The notes: generated by a model not told the origin, from the letters alone. DNA of 64,000 bases from Thiolinea disciformis DSM 14473 (GCF_000371925.1 NZ_AQVE01000021.1:1-64000), one strand, 5' to 3'. Positions 51,200-60,765 are shown, numbered from the stretch's first letter. Made by a program: numbers and translations.

Positions 51200-51949
51200 A
51201 TGGATAAACGAATGAATCCCTTGATTGACACTTTACTAAATCACCGTTCAGTGCGCCAGTTTACTGAACAAGCTATTGCCCCCGAATTGTTAAACACTTT
51301 GCTTCAATGCGGTCAAGCGGCGGCTTCCTCTAGTTTTATTCAAGCCTATTCGGTGATCCGTGTGACGAATGCTGAGCACCGAGCACGCATAGCAGCTTTG
51401 GCGGGTGGACAGGTTTGGATTGAACAATCCCCTGAGTTCTTAGTGTTTTGTGCCGACTTATATCGAATTAATCAGTGCTGTATGGCACAAGGTGAGGGGG
51501 TCTTACAAGGACACACGGAGCATTTTATCGCGGCAACCGTTGATGTGGCTTTGATGGCACAGAATGTATTAAGTGCTGCCGAATCCTTGGGTTTGGGGGG
51601 AGTATTCATCGGTGGCATTCGTAATGATCCAGAAACCTTAAGTGAGTTATTGGACTTGCCTGATTTGGTCTATCCGGTTTTCGGGATGTGTTTGGGCTAT
51701 CCGAATCAAGAAACGAGCTTAAAGCCTCGTCTTCCGGTCACAAGTATTTTGCATGAGGGAAAGTATCAAACGGACTTAATACAAGAAAACATCCAACAGT
51801 ACGACGCCAAGATGCAAAGCTATTATCAAGCACGAACCCGTAATGCACGTACTTCAACGTGGTCAGCACAAACTGCGAAAGCAATACAGGGAAAGCTGCG
51901 TCAGCACATGCTAAGCTTTTTACAAAAGCGTGGTTTTTTGCGCCAGTAA
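51200..51949 (+). CDS. NfsA-like NADPH-dependent nitroreductase
   Basis: A 249-residue flavin oxidoreductase of the NfsA/FRP group. NPLIDTLLNHRSVRQFTEQA and CGQAAASSSFIQAYSVIRV bind FMN; ESLGLGGVFIGGIRNDPETL and YPVFGMCLGYPNQ are group-specific. It reduces nitro compounds or quinones with NADPH. ATG 51200 is used; TTG 51194 and ATG 51212 are alternatives. Confidence 0.88.
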   Translation: MDKRMNPLIDTLLNHRSVRQFTEQAIAPELLNTLLQCGQAAASSSFIQAYSVIRVTNAEHRARIAALAGGQVWIEQSPEFLVFCADLYRINQCCMAQGEGVLQGHTEHFIAATVDVALMAQNVLSAAESLGLGGVFIGGIRNDPETLSELLDLPDLVYPVFGMCLGYPNQETSLKPRLPVTSILHEGKYQTDLIQENIQQYDAKMQSYYQARTRNARTSTWSAQTAKAIQGKLRQHMLSFLQKRGFLRQ

Positions 51950-52025
51950 TTCGATGAAGATTTTTTTTTCATGATGTAAAATAAAAGAATCACATGAGTA
52001 ACCGCTGGAATAGCAAGAGACGACA

Positions 52026-53015
52026 ATGACTACATTGCTGGATGCTTTAGTAATTGATATGGGTGGTACCAACATTCGCTTAGGTTTGTTGGCGCAGAAT
52101 TTATTAGTGCCACAATATGTAGAAACTTATGAAATTGATGCTTTTCCCAGTCTTGCCGATGTGATCAGTTTATTCTTAAGCAAAGCGCCGCCTCATGCCA
52201 TCAAACAGGCCTGTATTGATGTAGCAACACCAGTGACGGGCGATCTAATCAAGCTCACCAATCATGATTGGAGTTTTAGTATTAGTGCGATTGGTCAGCA
52301 GTTTGGCTTTCAGCGTGTCAAAGTGATCAATGATTTTACGGCGCTAGCCTTGTCCATTCCCTTGCTATCGCCTAATGAACTCAAGTTGGTTGGGCAGGGG
52401 AGTGCCGATCCTGATGGCACGATTGGCCTATTAGGGCCAGGAACCGGCTTAGGCGTATCCGGTTTAGTGCGTTCAGCCGCAGGCCTGTATCCTATTTCTG
52501 GTGAAGGTGGGCATGTCACTATTGGGGCACGCAATGCGCGCGAATTAGCGATTTTCTCGGCGTTTTGGGAGCGTTATGGGCATATGTCCGCTGAGCGCTT
52601 GCTCTCAGGAACCGGTTTGGAAGAAATTTATGTAGTGATCGCCAAATTAAATGGTATTGAAGCTGAACCTTTATTACCTGAAGAAATTTCAGCACGTGCG
52701 GTGAATAAATCTTGCCCAATTTGTATTGAAGTCATGAATATGTTCTGCGAATGGTTGGGTATTGTGTCAGCGAATTTAGTGCTGACCTTGGGTGCAACGG
52801 GTGGCTTGTATATTGGTGGTGGTATTGTCCCCAAACTGGGTGATTATTTTATTAAATCGAATTTCCGTGAAATGTTTGAAACGAAAGGGCGTTTCCAAAA
52901 CTTTATGCGCGGTATTCCGGTTTATATTATTAATGCCGATCAGCCGGCCTTACGCGGTGCTGCTAGTGCGTTGTCAGTCCGATTTGAACGCATTGGTCTG
53001 ACCTGGCGCGCTTAA
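52026..53015 (+). CDS. glk: Glucokinase
   Basis: A 329-residue ROK-unrelated glucokinase of the E. coli Glk type. VIDMGGTNIRLGLL binds phosphate, NDFTALALSIPLL carries the catalytic Asp, and GPGTGLGVSGL with EGGHVTIGARNARELAIF complete the family pattern. It phosphorylates glucose with ATP. Length fits. A hairpin follows at 53044-53068. Confidence 0.93.
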   Translation: MTTLLDALVIDMGGTNIRLGLLAQNLLVPQYVETYEIDAFPSLADVISLFLSKAPPHAIKQACIDVATPVTGDLIKLTNHDWSFSISAIGQQFGFQRVKVINDFTALALSIPLLSPNELKLVGQGSADPDGTIGLLGPGTGLGVSGLVRSAAGLYPISGEGGHVTIGARNARELAIFSAFWERYGHMSAERLLSGTGLEEIYVVIAKLNGIEAEPLLPEEISARAVNKSCPICIEVMNMFCEWLGIVSANLVLTLGATGGLYIGGGIVPKLGDYFIKSNFREMFETKGRFQNFMRGIPVYIINADQPALRGAASALSVRFERIGLTWRA

Positions 53016-53043
53016 GGTTTTTTGCACAAGCTTTCCCTGACAA

Positions 53044-53068
53044 AAGCCGCCTATTCTTTGTGCGGCTT
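53044..53068 (+). terminator. Hairpin downstream of glk
   Basis: AAGCCGC (53044-53050) and GCGGCTT (53062-53068) form a perfect stem with an eleven-base loop about 30 bases after the glk stop codon. There is no good T tract, so it is a weak terminator candidate. Confidence 0.5.
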
Positions 53069-53187
53069 ACTACTCCCTAACCCTCACTCGCTACAGTTTG
53101 TCTTGTTTCAGCTTGCACAAAGTGATGGAAGATTATACTGAGCACCTTCGCACAACAATATTGATATAGCTAACAGGATGGTGCTAC

Positions 53188-53724
53188 ATGTTTACAATGA
53201 AAGTTGATGAGGATATTGAATTAGGTTTAGTAGACCGCACATTTGCTAAACACTACATTAAAGCCACGCGTGAGAATTATGAGCATTTAATGAAGTGGAT
53301 GGGCTGGCCTCTCTATTGCCGCACCGAGCAAGAATTTTATAATTTCATCAATGGTTATCTCCACGAGTATGCGGCCGGACGCAGTGTGAACTGTGGAATT
53401 TTTTATAAAGATGAAATGGTGGGGGGTATTGGTTTTCACTTTATTGATTATACCTTAGGCAAATTGCAGATCGGCTATTGGCTTATTAAAAGTGCACAAG
53501 GCAATGGTATTGTGACCCGAGCTTGCAAACGTATGATTGAGTATGCTTTTAACGATTTGAATATGAAAAAAGTAGAAATACGCGTTGCACCGGAGAATAA
53601 CCGCAGTTGTGCTGTTTGCGAGCGCTTAGGCATGCGTTTAGAAGGTGTTATCACCTGTTCAGAAAACTTAAATGGTAAAGTTGTGGATCATATGGTGTAT
53701 GGTTTGGCTCGTCAGGCGGTATAA
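53188..53724 (+). CDS. GNAT acetyltransferase, RimJ/RimL-like
   Basis: A 178-residue GNAT enzyme. QIGYWLIKSAQGNGIVTRAC contains the acetyl-CoA-binding QxxGxA-like turn, and VEIRVAPENNRSCAVCERLG is the following strand-helix block typical of RimL-type N-acetyltransferases. The acceptor is a ribosomal protein or small amine; not decidable. It precedes the PhnA-like gene by 26 bases. Confidence 0.88.
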   Translation: MFTMKVDEDIELGLVDRTFAKHYIKATRENYEHLMKWMGWPLYCRTEQEFYNFINGYLHEYAAGRSVNCGIFYKDEMVGGIGFHFIDYTLGKLQIGYWLIKSAQGNGIVTRACKRMIEYAFNDLNMKKVEIRVAPENNRSCAVCERLGMRLEGVITCSENLNGKVVDHMVYGLARQAV

Positions 53725-53750
53725 TGCGCCTTTTTAACTAAGGAATCCCC

Positions 53751-54095
53751 ATGCCTCCAATACCTGCTTGCCCACAGTGTCAGTCTGAATATGCTTATGA
53801 AGATGGGGAATTATATATTTGCCCCGAATGTGCGCATGAATGGCCAAAATCTGGCATTGCATCGGAATTAGAGAGTGATCAATTAAAAGTTGTAGATGCG
53901 AACGGCACTGAATTGCAAGAAGGTGATTCAGTAACGGTTACTAAGGATTTAAAAGTCAAAGGCAGTTCCTTGGTAGTAAAAGTAGGTACCAAGGTCAAAA
54001 ATATTCGTTTGGTGGAGGGCGATCATAATATTGATTGCAAAATCGACGGTATTGGGGCGATGAAATTAAAGTCTGAGTTTGTCCGTAAGGCTTAA
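53751..54095 (+). CDS. yjdM: PhnA/YjdM-family zinc-ribbon protein
   Basis: A 114-residue protein with an N-terminal zinc ribbon ([14 protein letters not shown] then CPECAHEW) and the PhnA C-terminal domain ([37 protein letters not shown]). Despite the old name it is not required for phosphonate use; function is unclear. Length is normal. Confidence 0.93.
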   Translation: MPPIPACPQCQSEYAYEDGELYICPECAHEWPKSGIASELESDQLKVVDANGTELQEGDSVTVTKDLKVKGSSLVVKVGTKVKNIRLVEGDHNIDCKIDGIGAMKLKSEFVRKA

Positions 54096-54103
54096 TCAGC
54101 ATC

Positions 54104-54745
54104 TTAATCTGCCTCACGTTTCTGCTTGCGATAATCCCAAGGCGCTTGTGGCTTAGCCTCGCGCCATAATCCTGTGTCATTTTTGCGCGCCTGCTGCTCC
54201 AGTGCAGCATAAGCCTCGCGTTCAGCAGGGCTTAATTCACTAGCATAGGCGACGTAGAACCAGCCACAGCCTTTACGAATTTGCTCCATAGCTAAATCTT
54301 TTCCGCCAGCCTTAGCACTAACAACTAAGCGACCATAGCGATCACTTTTGTGAGCAGTCACCACAATCGTACTGCGCCCCGTTAACTCAATCAGACTTTG
54401 TTTGCACTTCTCACCATAAGCTTGGCTTTTCTCTGGGGCATCTACACCGCGCAAACGAACTTTATAAATTTGGCCGTCCGGTGTTCGCACCGAAAAGCTA
54501 TCGCCATCACTAATATGATCAATCTTGGATTTAGCTAGTTGAGTATTTAATTGTTCTAAGCCTTGTTTAGTAGCTGGTGCAGGACTTGTCGTTTTGGGAA
54601 TATCTACAGTGGTATTTTGATTGCCGTCTAATAAATCGGGGGCAAAAATTTTCGCTAAAATAAGTCCGACCACTAAAGTGGCTATACTTAAATGACGCCA
54701 ATGTTTTTGGGTGAAGCTACTGAATTTAGTGGGACGCGGTGGCAT
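54104..54745 (-). CDS. Thermonuclease-family (SNase-like) nuclease
   Basis: A 213-residue protein with an N-terminal membrane segment and a staphylococcal nuclease-like domain. VRLRGVDAPEKS gives the catalytic Arg and Glu, DRYGRLVVSA the second Arg; CGWFYVAY and the C-terminal WDYRKQK follow the family. A membrane-anchored or periplasmic nuclease is likely. Its start overlaps the SGNH hydrolase gene by 20 bases. Confidence 0.9.
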   Translation of the reverse strand: MPPRPTKFSSFTQKHWRHLSIATLVVGLILAKIFAPDLLDGNQNTTVDIPKTTSPAPATKQGLEQLNTQLAKSKIDHISDGDSFSVRTPDGQIYKVRLRGVDAPEKSQAYGEKCKQSLIELTGRSTIVVTAHKSDRYGRLVVSAKAGGKDLAMEQIRKGCGWFYVAYASELSPAEREAYAALEQQARKNDTGLWREAKPQAPWDYRKQKREAD

Positions 54746-55388
54746 GGGACAACACAGGCTCTAGGGTTTTCCAGACATTTTCTAAAATGATAGTTTGTGC
54801 TTTCTCATTCGGATGCAAGCCATCGGCCTGAATGAGATCGGGATTGAGGGCAACCCCTTCTAATAAAAAGGGCATAAAGGTTAATTCATATTGTTTAGCT
54901 AAATCCTGATAAACTTGTGCGAAACGCTTGGTATAGACGCTGCCATAATTAGCCGGCATATAAATGCCGATTAAGATGACTTTGGCATTAGCGGCTTGGC
55001 TCAGTTGAATCATTTTCTCCAAATTCGCTTGCATTTCCGTCGTCGGTTGACCGCGCAGCCCGTCATTTGCACCTAATTCAAGCAAAACATAATCGGGCTT
55101 ATGTGTGCTTAAAGCCTCAGGCAGGCGTGTTAGTCCGCCGCTAGTGGTTTCGCCGCTAATACTGCCATTCACAAGTTTAAAGGATGTCCCCAGTTTTTCT
55201 TGCAATAAATTAACCCAGCCTTTTTCCACCGGTATACCATAGGCAGCACTTAAGCTATCGCCCCAGATTAAGATAGTTTTGGGTGGAGTAGGCGTGGTTT
55301 CGGCCAAGGCTAGCGTAGGTATCAAGGGCATTATTAATAATAAGCTACATAAAAAGAGCCAAGCGCCTTTAGGCCATTGTATTATCAC
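54726..55388 (-). CDS. tesA: SGNH hydrolase, TesA-like arylesterase
   Basis: A 220-residue secreted esterase with a signal peptide (ending TLALA). ILIWGDSLSAAYGIP carries the GDSL nucleophile Ser, SISGETTSGG the Gly block, LGANDGLRG the Asn block and DGLHPNEKAQ the Asp-x-x-His pair. Homologues act as lysophospholipase/thioesterase/protease I. It starts with GTG, AAGGA upstream. Confidence 0.9.
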   Translation of the reverse strand: MIIQWPKGAWLFLCSLLLIMPLIPTLALAETTPTPPKTILIWGDSLSAAYGIPVEKGWVNLLQEKLGTSFKLVNGSISGETTSGGLTRLPEALSTHKPDYVLLELGANDGLRGQPTTEMQANLEKMIQLSQAANAKVILIGIYMPANYGSVYTKRFAQVYQDLAKQYELTFMPFLLEGVALNPDLIQADGLHPNEKAQTIILENVWKTLEPVLSHATASH

Positions 55389-55406
55389 AGATTTTATCCT
55401 TTCTTC

Positions 55407-56042
55407 CTATTCATGCTTAAAAGTGTGTTGCCAAGTTGGATGTGCTGCTAACTTGGACAAGGCTTGTCGTAATAAGGTTTTGCCCGGCTCAGTACGAAAC
55501 CATGTAGATAAACCGGAAGGGTGAGGTAAAGGTAGTAGATCTACATTTCGTCCTTGTACTTCAATTTGGTATATGTTGCCAATCACGTCGGTCAATTTAT
55601 CCACAGCCAGAAATTGATTTATGGCGAGTTTGCCGATCAAAATCAAGAGCTCAGGTTGTAAAAGTGCCAGTTCTCGTTCTAACCAAGGGCGGCAAGCGGC
55701 GATTTCTTCAGGGGATGGGACACGATCGCCTGTCTTTCCTTTGAGCTGGATTTGTTTGCCGGGAAAGCAGCGGCAGACCGCTGCCATGTAGACTTGTGCG
55801 CGGTATGCCTCCTCCTGCACCCCAATACTCGCAAACCATTGAAACAGGGTTTTGCCGGCTGTCCAACCAAAAGGCTGGCCTGCTTTTGCTTCGTGAGGCC
55901 CAGGCGCTTGCCCAATCGACATAATACGCGTTACCACGGGTGGACAAGTAATAACAGGGGGATGCATATTGACACAACGCGTACAGTGTTTGAGTTCGTG
56001 CTGGTGTTGAATCAGTTGGGTGTATATCGGGGTCTGGATCAC
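55407..56042 (-). CDS. Uracil-DNA glycosylase superfamily protein
   Basis: A 211-residue protein. IGQAPGPHEAKAGQPFGWTA is motif 1, and PLPHPSGLSTWF is motif 2 of the superfamily. CTRCVNMHPPVI near the start has two Cys, and AAVCRCFPGK another pair, that may bind an Fe-S cluster as in family 4. It would remove uracil from DNA. Start codon is GTG at 56042. Confidence 0.85.
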   Translation of the reverse strand: MIQTPIYTQLIQHQHELKHCTRCVNMHPPVITCPPVVTRIMSIGQAPGPHEAKAGQPFGWTAGKTLFQWFASIGVQEEAYRAQVYMAAVCRCFPGKQIQLKGKTGDRVPSPEEIAACRPWLERELALLQPELLILIGKLAINQFLAVDKLTDVIGNIYQIEVQGRNVDLLPLPHPSGLSTWFRTEPGKTLLRQALSKLAAHPTWQHTFKHE

Positions 56043-56177
56043 TAAATCAGGTGGCTTTTGTTCTCAACGAGGATGCATTACCCTAACACCCTTCCGAAGG
56101 CTTTTCCAGCCTGCTCAGGGATTATAAGGCCTTCAGAAAAATGGGCATTGTTTTTATTTGAATTAGGGCTAATTTTT

Positions 56178-57320
56178 ATGCAAAAGACAAGGATAGCTAA
56201 ACTAGCAGGAACGCTGGTGTGTACAGTTTTTTTGGGGAAATCTGCACTAGCCGCCACACCTACCGCTGTAAATACTTCGGCATCAACTAAATCCGCTGAG
56301 ACACTTCCTGTTGAATCGGTGAGAATTATTTCTATGAAAGATGCGCGCCAACCCTTTGATATGGCCGCTAAACTACAGTGGAATCCGCATGATCAACACT
56401 GGGATAAAGTATTGGTTTTGTATAATGGTGCCGCGAATCCGCCTCAAGAGCATCCCGTATGGAAATATTTGAGTCATTTATCCGATCCCAAGCGTCACCC
56501 ATCAAAACCAGGGGAAAATATCGGGTATCAATCCTTTAAGCTCAATGCTTATTGTGAAGGTACAACTCCCTTAAGCTCAGGGAAGGCTTGGGTAGTAAAT
56601 TTTAACCAGAATCAGCTTGGCCTCTATGGGGAAAAGGATCATTTGCGGGATTGGAATTGTCCTGACTGGACGATGGGCTTGGATAAGGCAGTCATCGTAA
56701 ACGGTGCGCTATCTCGTACTGGTAAAGACCAAAGTATGCGAATCCGCTTACCGCGCGGCTTGTCGGGCTGTGATAGTCCAGCCAGTTGTGTGAATTGGAA
56801 ACCCTTGCTGGGGGCAAAACTTGATAGCTTATACTATTCGTACTGGGTCAAGTTTCCTCAATCGTTTGAGTTTGTGATGGGAGGGAAATTACCAGGTATT
56901 GGCAGCTTTAATGCGAATAGTGGGGGTGCTAAACCAAGTGGACATGATGGTTGGAGTATCCGTGCGATGTGGAATTTAAAAGGTCAATTAGGGCAGTACG
57001 TTTACCATATGGATCAACCCAAGCCCTTTGGTGAGTTTTTTGAATGGGATCTTCCGCCCATTGTGAAAGATAAGTGGTATCACATTAAAACTTTCGTCAA
57101 ACTCAATGCAGGGGGGCAGAAAGATGGCATTGTAAAAACGTGGGTAGATGGAAAAGTGGTGTTAGATAAGCATGATTTACGGTTTCGAGCCGGAAATAAT
57201 TTGCCGATTGAGCGCTTTTTGTTCTCATTATTTTATGGTGGCAGTGGCCCAGAATGGGCACCACCTCGGGACATGGATATTTACTTCGACGACTTTGTTT
57301 TGTCATCGTCTGATGATTAA
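56178..57320 (+). CDS. Exported polysaccharide lyase-like protein
   Basis: A 380-residue protein with a signal peptide (ending GKSALA) and a beta-sandwich domain. YSYWVKFPQSFEFVMGGKLP, DGWSIRAMWN, WYHIKTFVKLNAGG and IYFDDFVLSS fit the PL14-like, concanavalin-type alginate lyase/glucuronan lyase-like proteins. It may degrade an acidic polysaccharide outside the cell or in the periplasm. ATG 56178 is chosen; the frame extends to 56058 but the added part lacks any signal. Confidence 0.75.
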   Translation: MQKTRIAKLAGTLVCTVFLGKSALAATPTAVNTSASTKSAETLPVESVRIISMKDARQPFDMAAKLQWNPHDQHWDKVLVLYNGAANPPQEHPVWKYLSHLSDPKRHPSKPGENIGYQSFKLNAYCEGTTPLSSGKAWVVNFNQNQLGLYGEKDHLRDWNCPDWTMGLDKAVIVNGALSRTGKDQSMRIRLPRGLSGCDSPASCVNWKPLLGAKLDSLYYSYWVKFPQSFEFVMGGKLPGIGSFNANSGGAKPSGHDGWSIRAMWNLKGQLGQYVYHMDQPKPFGEFFEWDLPPIVKDKWYHIKTFVKLNAGGQKDGIVKTWVDGKVVLDKHDLRFRAGNNLPIERFLFSLFYGGSGPEWAPPRDMDIYFDDFVLSSSDD

Positions 57321-58207
57321 GACTTAGGATGTGCTGTCTGTTGTACAATTTTGGCAACAGCAGCCGAATCTAATTCACCATCACCTTGTTCAACTAATTG
57401 CCGCATCGCTTGAATCACATACTGTGAAGCGGGCAAATTCAGTTCATAAGCATTGAGGGTTTTTGCCACTATCTGTAAGTCTTTATGATGGAGTTTTGCT
57501 TTGAAGCCGGGCGTATACTGATTATCAATAATACGCTTGGCATGAACTTCCATCGCCTTAGAATTAGCAAATCCACCCATTAAAGCGGTACGTGCTTTAT
57601 CTAAATCCACGCCTGCCATTTTAGCCATCTCAAAAGCTTCACTAATGGCTACAACGGTTTGTGCAATAATTAAATTGTTGCAAGCTTTCACCATTTGGCC
57701 TGCACCATGTTCACCAATATGGGTAATCGTTTTACCCATGGCAGCCAATACGGGCAAGGCTTGTTCGAAATCTTCTGTTTTGCCACCGACCATAATAGTT
57801 AGGGTGCCAGCAATAGCGCCCGCTTCACCGCCGGAAACAGGGGCATCTAGGAAGCGTATACCTTGTTTTGCTAAATCAGCCGCTATTTTTTGAGTGGCAA
57901 CGGGCGAAATCGTGCTCATATCAATCACGAGTAGACCAGCTTTACCCTGTGTGATGACCCCATCCTTTCCTAATAAAATAGCTTCGACATCGGGGGTATC
58001 CGAGACCATGGTGATTAAGACATCGACCTCTGCGGCTAAACGTGCAACAGAATCATAGAATGTTGCACCTGCAGTGACTAATGTTTGAGCGGTTTCAGGG
58101 TGACGTGCATAAACGCCTAAAGAAAAACCTGCTTTGAGCAAGTTCAAACCCATAGGTTTACCCATGATGCCAAGGCCGATGAGTCCGATGTGCTTTATTG
58201 AATCCAT
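57317..58207 (-). CDS. glxR: 2-hydroxy-3-oxopropionate reductase (GlxR/GarR-like)
   Basis: A 296-residue 3-hydroxyacid dehydrogenase of the beta-HAD family. IGLIGLGIMGKPMGLNLLKA binds the nucleotide, DAPVSGGEAGA is the substrate block, and GAGQMVKACNN carries the catalytic Lys. Of this family it is closest in pattern to tartronate semialdehyde reductases, which act after glyoxylate carboligase. That could use glyoxylate from the urate pathway, but no carboligase is in the window. ATG 58207 is chosen for its spacing from GGGA. Confidence 0.88.
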   Translation of the reverse strand: MDSIKHIGLIGLGIMGKPMGLNLLKAGFSLGVYARHPETAQTLVTAGATFYDSVARLAAEVDVLITMVSDTPDVEAILLGKDGVITQGKAGLLVIDMSTISPVATQKIAADLAKQGIRFLDAPVSGGEAGAIAGTLTIMVGGKTEDFEQALPVLAAMGKTITHIGEHGAGQMVKACNNLIIAQTVVAISEAFEMAKMAGVDLDKARTALMGGFANSKAMEVHAKRIIDNQYTPGFKAKLHHKDLQIVAKTLNAYELNLPASQYVIQAMRQLVEQGDGELDSAAVAKIVQQTAHPKS

Positions 58208-58237
58208 ATGCTTCATCCCAGAAAAGAATTTGCTGAG

Positions 58238-58304
58238 AATACCTGAACTTGCTAGCGCTAACTAGCGTTTGGGAAGCACGGATCTTTTAGGAAGTTCAGG
58301 TATT
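58238..58304. repeat. Long perfect inverted repeat between divergent genes
   Basis: AATACCTGAACTT (58238-58250) and AAGTTCAGGTATT (58292-58304) are perfect 13-base inverted arms with a 41-base spacer that itself contains GCTAG-CGCTAA-CTAGC. It is placed between glxR (-) and the ferritin-like gene (+), so it could be a paired operator or a cruciform/RNA hairpin. Confidence 0.7.
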
Positions 58305-58387
58305 AGTCAAATTACATCTACTGGCGTGTTTATCTGGGTGAGTCATTTATTTTAGAATAAAGGTTTTTACACTAAAGCATTTTTTAT

Positions 58388-59485
58388 ATGGATACTAATC
58401 AAGTTAAAAGTATTTTACAAAAAGCAGTGCTAGTGGCTGCAATCCCTGTTATTTCTAGCACACAAGCAGCAACACTTAAACCACCTGACAATATTCAGCC
58501 GTGTCGCGCTCCTACACAGAAAAACCCACAAACCCAGTTGGTTAATCAAAGTTTGCCTGGGTTAGGTAGTATTTTAACGACGCAAGAATGCCTTGTGGCT
58601 TGTCGTGTGCTCGTTGAACGTAGGTATAATACGAATACGCTGCCAGATTTACTGCGCATAGAAGGTTTCAAAGCCAATAAATGTCAGACCCAACTTACTA
58701 ATAATGCTGCTCCCTATGGTGGTGGGCGGATCAATTGTGATGCGAGTTTTACCTTAGTTCAGGCACCCTTTACCTATAATGCTGGCTGCTATAACCCAAC
58801 TATCTTTCGTCCCCGTCCCCGTGCGGTTCCTGGACGTCTACCAACTGGTTTGACGCTTATTGAATCAGAAACGCAACATGCCCTAGGTAATTATTTTGCG
58901 CATATGGCGGCTATGGAAAGCGCTGCTATTACGGCTTTTGATTATTTGGCACAAGAATTAGCGTTCTATGCTGCGCCCCATCATTTAATTCAAATGGCCT
59001 ATGAGGCTATTAATGAAGAAGCTGAACATGCTGCATTAGCTAGGCTTTTAACTGAGGCTTATGATGGTGCTAGCTATAAGATTGAGATCAAGCCTTTCCA
59101 ATTGCGTTCGTTTTTTGAAATTGCTTTAGAAAATGCGGTGGAGGGCTGCGTAAATGAAACGTTTGCAGCGGCTTTGGGATATTGGCAACAGGAATATGCG
59201 GTATTAAAAACATTTAGGCAAGTGATCGCACATATTACTGAAGAAGAAAGTAAACACGCCGCTTTATCTTGGGGGATTCATGAATGGGCGTTTCCACAGT
59301 TATCTATAAATGAGCAGCAACAAATTCGTCAAGCTCAGCTAAATGCGATTGAGCGCTTGGAGCAGACATTTATGGTTGAAGAAGAGCCAAGCTTGCGCCA
59401 AGCCTTAGGTATGCCAGATCGTGATCAAGCTCAGGCTTTACTAAAACAACTGCGTGCCGAATTATGGAGTGTACATTTAGTTTAA
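58388..59485 (+). CDS. Exported ferritin-like di-iron protein
   Basis: A 365-residue protein with a signal peptide (ending SSTQAA) and two regions. Residues about 35-150 are Cys-rich (CRAPTQ, CLVACRVL, KCQTQL, RINCDA, AGCYNP). Residues about 160-330 are a four-helix ferritin-like domain with AAMESAAITAF, NEEAEHAALARL, EGCVNETFAA and EEESKHAALSWG, carrying the E...ExxH metal ligands twice. It may oxidise or store iron in the periplasm. The combination with a Cys-rich N-terminus is unusual to me. No ribosome-binding site is evident. Confidence 0.8.
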   Translation: MDTNQVKSILQKAVLVAAIPVISSTQAATLKPPDNIQPCRAPTQKNPQTQLVNQSLPGLGSILTTQECLVACRVLVERRYNTNTLPDLLRIEGFKANKCQTQLTNNAAPYGGGRINCDASFTLVQAPFTYNAGCYNPTIFRPRPRAVPGRLPTGLTLIESETQHALGNYFAHMAAMESAAITAFDYLAQELAFYAAPHHLIQMAYEAINEEAEHAALARLLTEAYDGASYKIEIKPFQLRSFFEIALENAVEGCVNETFAAALGYWQQEYAVLKTFRQVIAHITEEESKHAALSWGIHEWAFPQLSINEQQQIRQAQLNAIERLEQTFMVEEEPSLRQALGMPDRDQAQALLKQLRAELWSVHLV

Positions 59486-59511
59486 TGCGCTAAATATCCT
59501 GATAGTTTTAG

Positions 59512-59533
59512 TCCCTAGGCACTGCACTAGGGA
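59512..59533 (+). terminator. Hairpin after the ferritin-like gene
   Basis: TCCCTAG (59512-59518) and CTAGGGA (59527-59533) form a perfect stem with an eight-base loop followed by TTT. It overlaps the 3' end of the converging glycosylase gene. Confidence 0.55.
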
Positions 59534-60657
59534 TTTGCAAATACAACATGGTCGCATCGATTAAATATTGCAAAATTTTTTAATGCAATATCTAGATCAT
59601 GATGAAATTCGTCAAGCTTTTTTAAAGTGGATTCAAGGTGTAAGTGGTGAATCATCAAGGTTTTTTGTTTACGCTCAGCTTTGCAGTCTATCCGAGCTAC
59701 TAGCTGATCCTTCCATAAAATTGGCAGGCTGAAGTAACCATATTTTCGCTTTGTAGCCGGAATATAACATTCTATTTGGTAGTCAAAGTCGAATAATTTG
59801 CGCATACGTTCGCGCTGAATCAATAGATTATCGAAAGGCGATAGGATTTTTAAGGTTTGCGCTGCCGGTTGATTTAAGAGCTTAAGGTTTTCAGCTAGGG
59901 TTAGCCATGTTTGATCAGCTAGTTTGACTTTGATTAATATACCATCTTGTAGATATTTTTTTATAATTGATTTTAATTTTGGTTTTATACCTTTAAGTAA
60001 ATACCCAAAATCCTCCTCTTGCGCCAAGCCATGAGCCTTTAAGTAATTGATAATAAGGTAGTTAGCATATTCTGCAAAGCTAGGTGGGCTTGTGTCAACA
60101 GTACTAGGCAATACTCGTTCAGTTAAGTCATAGACTTTATGAAAGTTCTTACGGTAGGGAATCATTAATTCACCCTGCATGAATAGATATTCCAAAGCAC
60201 GCTTTTCTGGTTTGCTATGCCATGCTTCAGTGGGTTTGCTACTTTCAAAATCTTTAGCCATCAATGGCCCTTCGCTACGGATACGAGTAAATACTTCCTG
60301 CATAAGCTTAGGATCACGCTCATACCAATGATTCAACGTGCCACTAGCTAATGCTTGCTTACGGGGTAAGCTAAAACGAAAATCACGCATGGGTAAATAG
60401 GCCGCAGCATGGGACCAGTATTCAAAGATTTGTTTTTGTTCTAATAAATAATCCAGTTGAGCAGCTTGGTAAGTTGGATTGCGTGTCCAAAGGGTATGAT
60501 GATGCGCTCTTTCAACAACCGAAATAGTATCAATTTGTATATAGCCTAGATTCTCAAAAGTTTGCAATGTGCTTTGGGCAGCGTCTAAAGTAGTAAAGGG
60601 TTTAGTTAATCCCTGTGCACTTAAAATAAGTTGGCGTGCTTCGATAGGTGACAACAT
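59527..60657 (-). CDS. ycaQ: YcaQ-like winged-helix DNA glycosylase
   Basis: A 376-residue member of the HTH_42/YcaQ family. LSPIEARQLILSAQGLTKPF opens the winged-helix domain; IQIDTISVVERAHHHTLWTR and YEYWSHAAAYLP-like FEYWSHAAAYLP follow, with the catalytic QID and H motifs. E. coli YcaQ removes crosslink and nitrogen-mustard lesions. ATG 60657 matches the family start; ATG 60669 is possible. Confidence 0.88.
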   Translation of the reverse strand: MLSPIEARQLILSAQGLTKPFTTLDAAQSTLQTFENLGYIQIDTISVVERAHHHTLWTRNPTYQAAQLDYLLEQKQIFEYWSHAAAYLPMRDFRFSLPRKQALASGTLNHWYERDPKLMQEVFTRIRSEGPLMAKDFESSKPTEAWHSKPEKRALEYLFMQGELMIPYRKNFHKVYDLTERVLPSTVDTSPPSFAEYANYLIINYLKAHGLAQEEDFGYLLKGIKPKLKSIIKKYLQDGILIKVKLADQTWLTLAENLKLLNQPAAQTLKILSPFDNLLIQRERMRKLFDFDYQIECYIPATKRKYGYFSLPILWKDQLVARIDCKAERKQKTLMIHHLHLESTLKKLDEFHHDLDIALKNFAIFNRCDHVVFANP

Positions 60658-60765
60658 TTTGAGGCACATCGATGGTTAGGAGCAGGGAATAAAGTGTAAC
60701 GCTTTTTGAAGTTTTGTAAATATTATTAAACTAATGGTTACTTCCTCTTTAATGCTAATAAAGTC

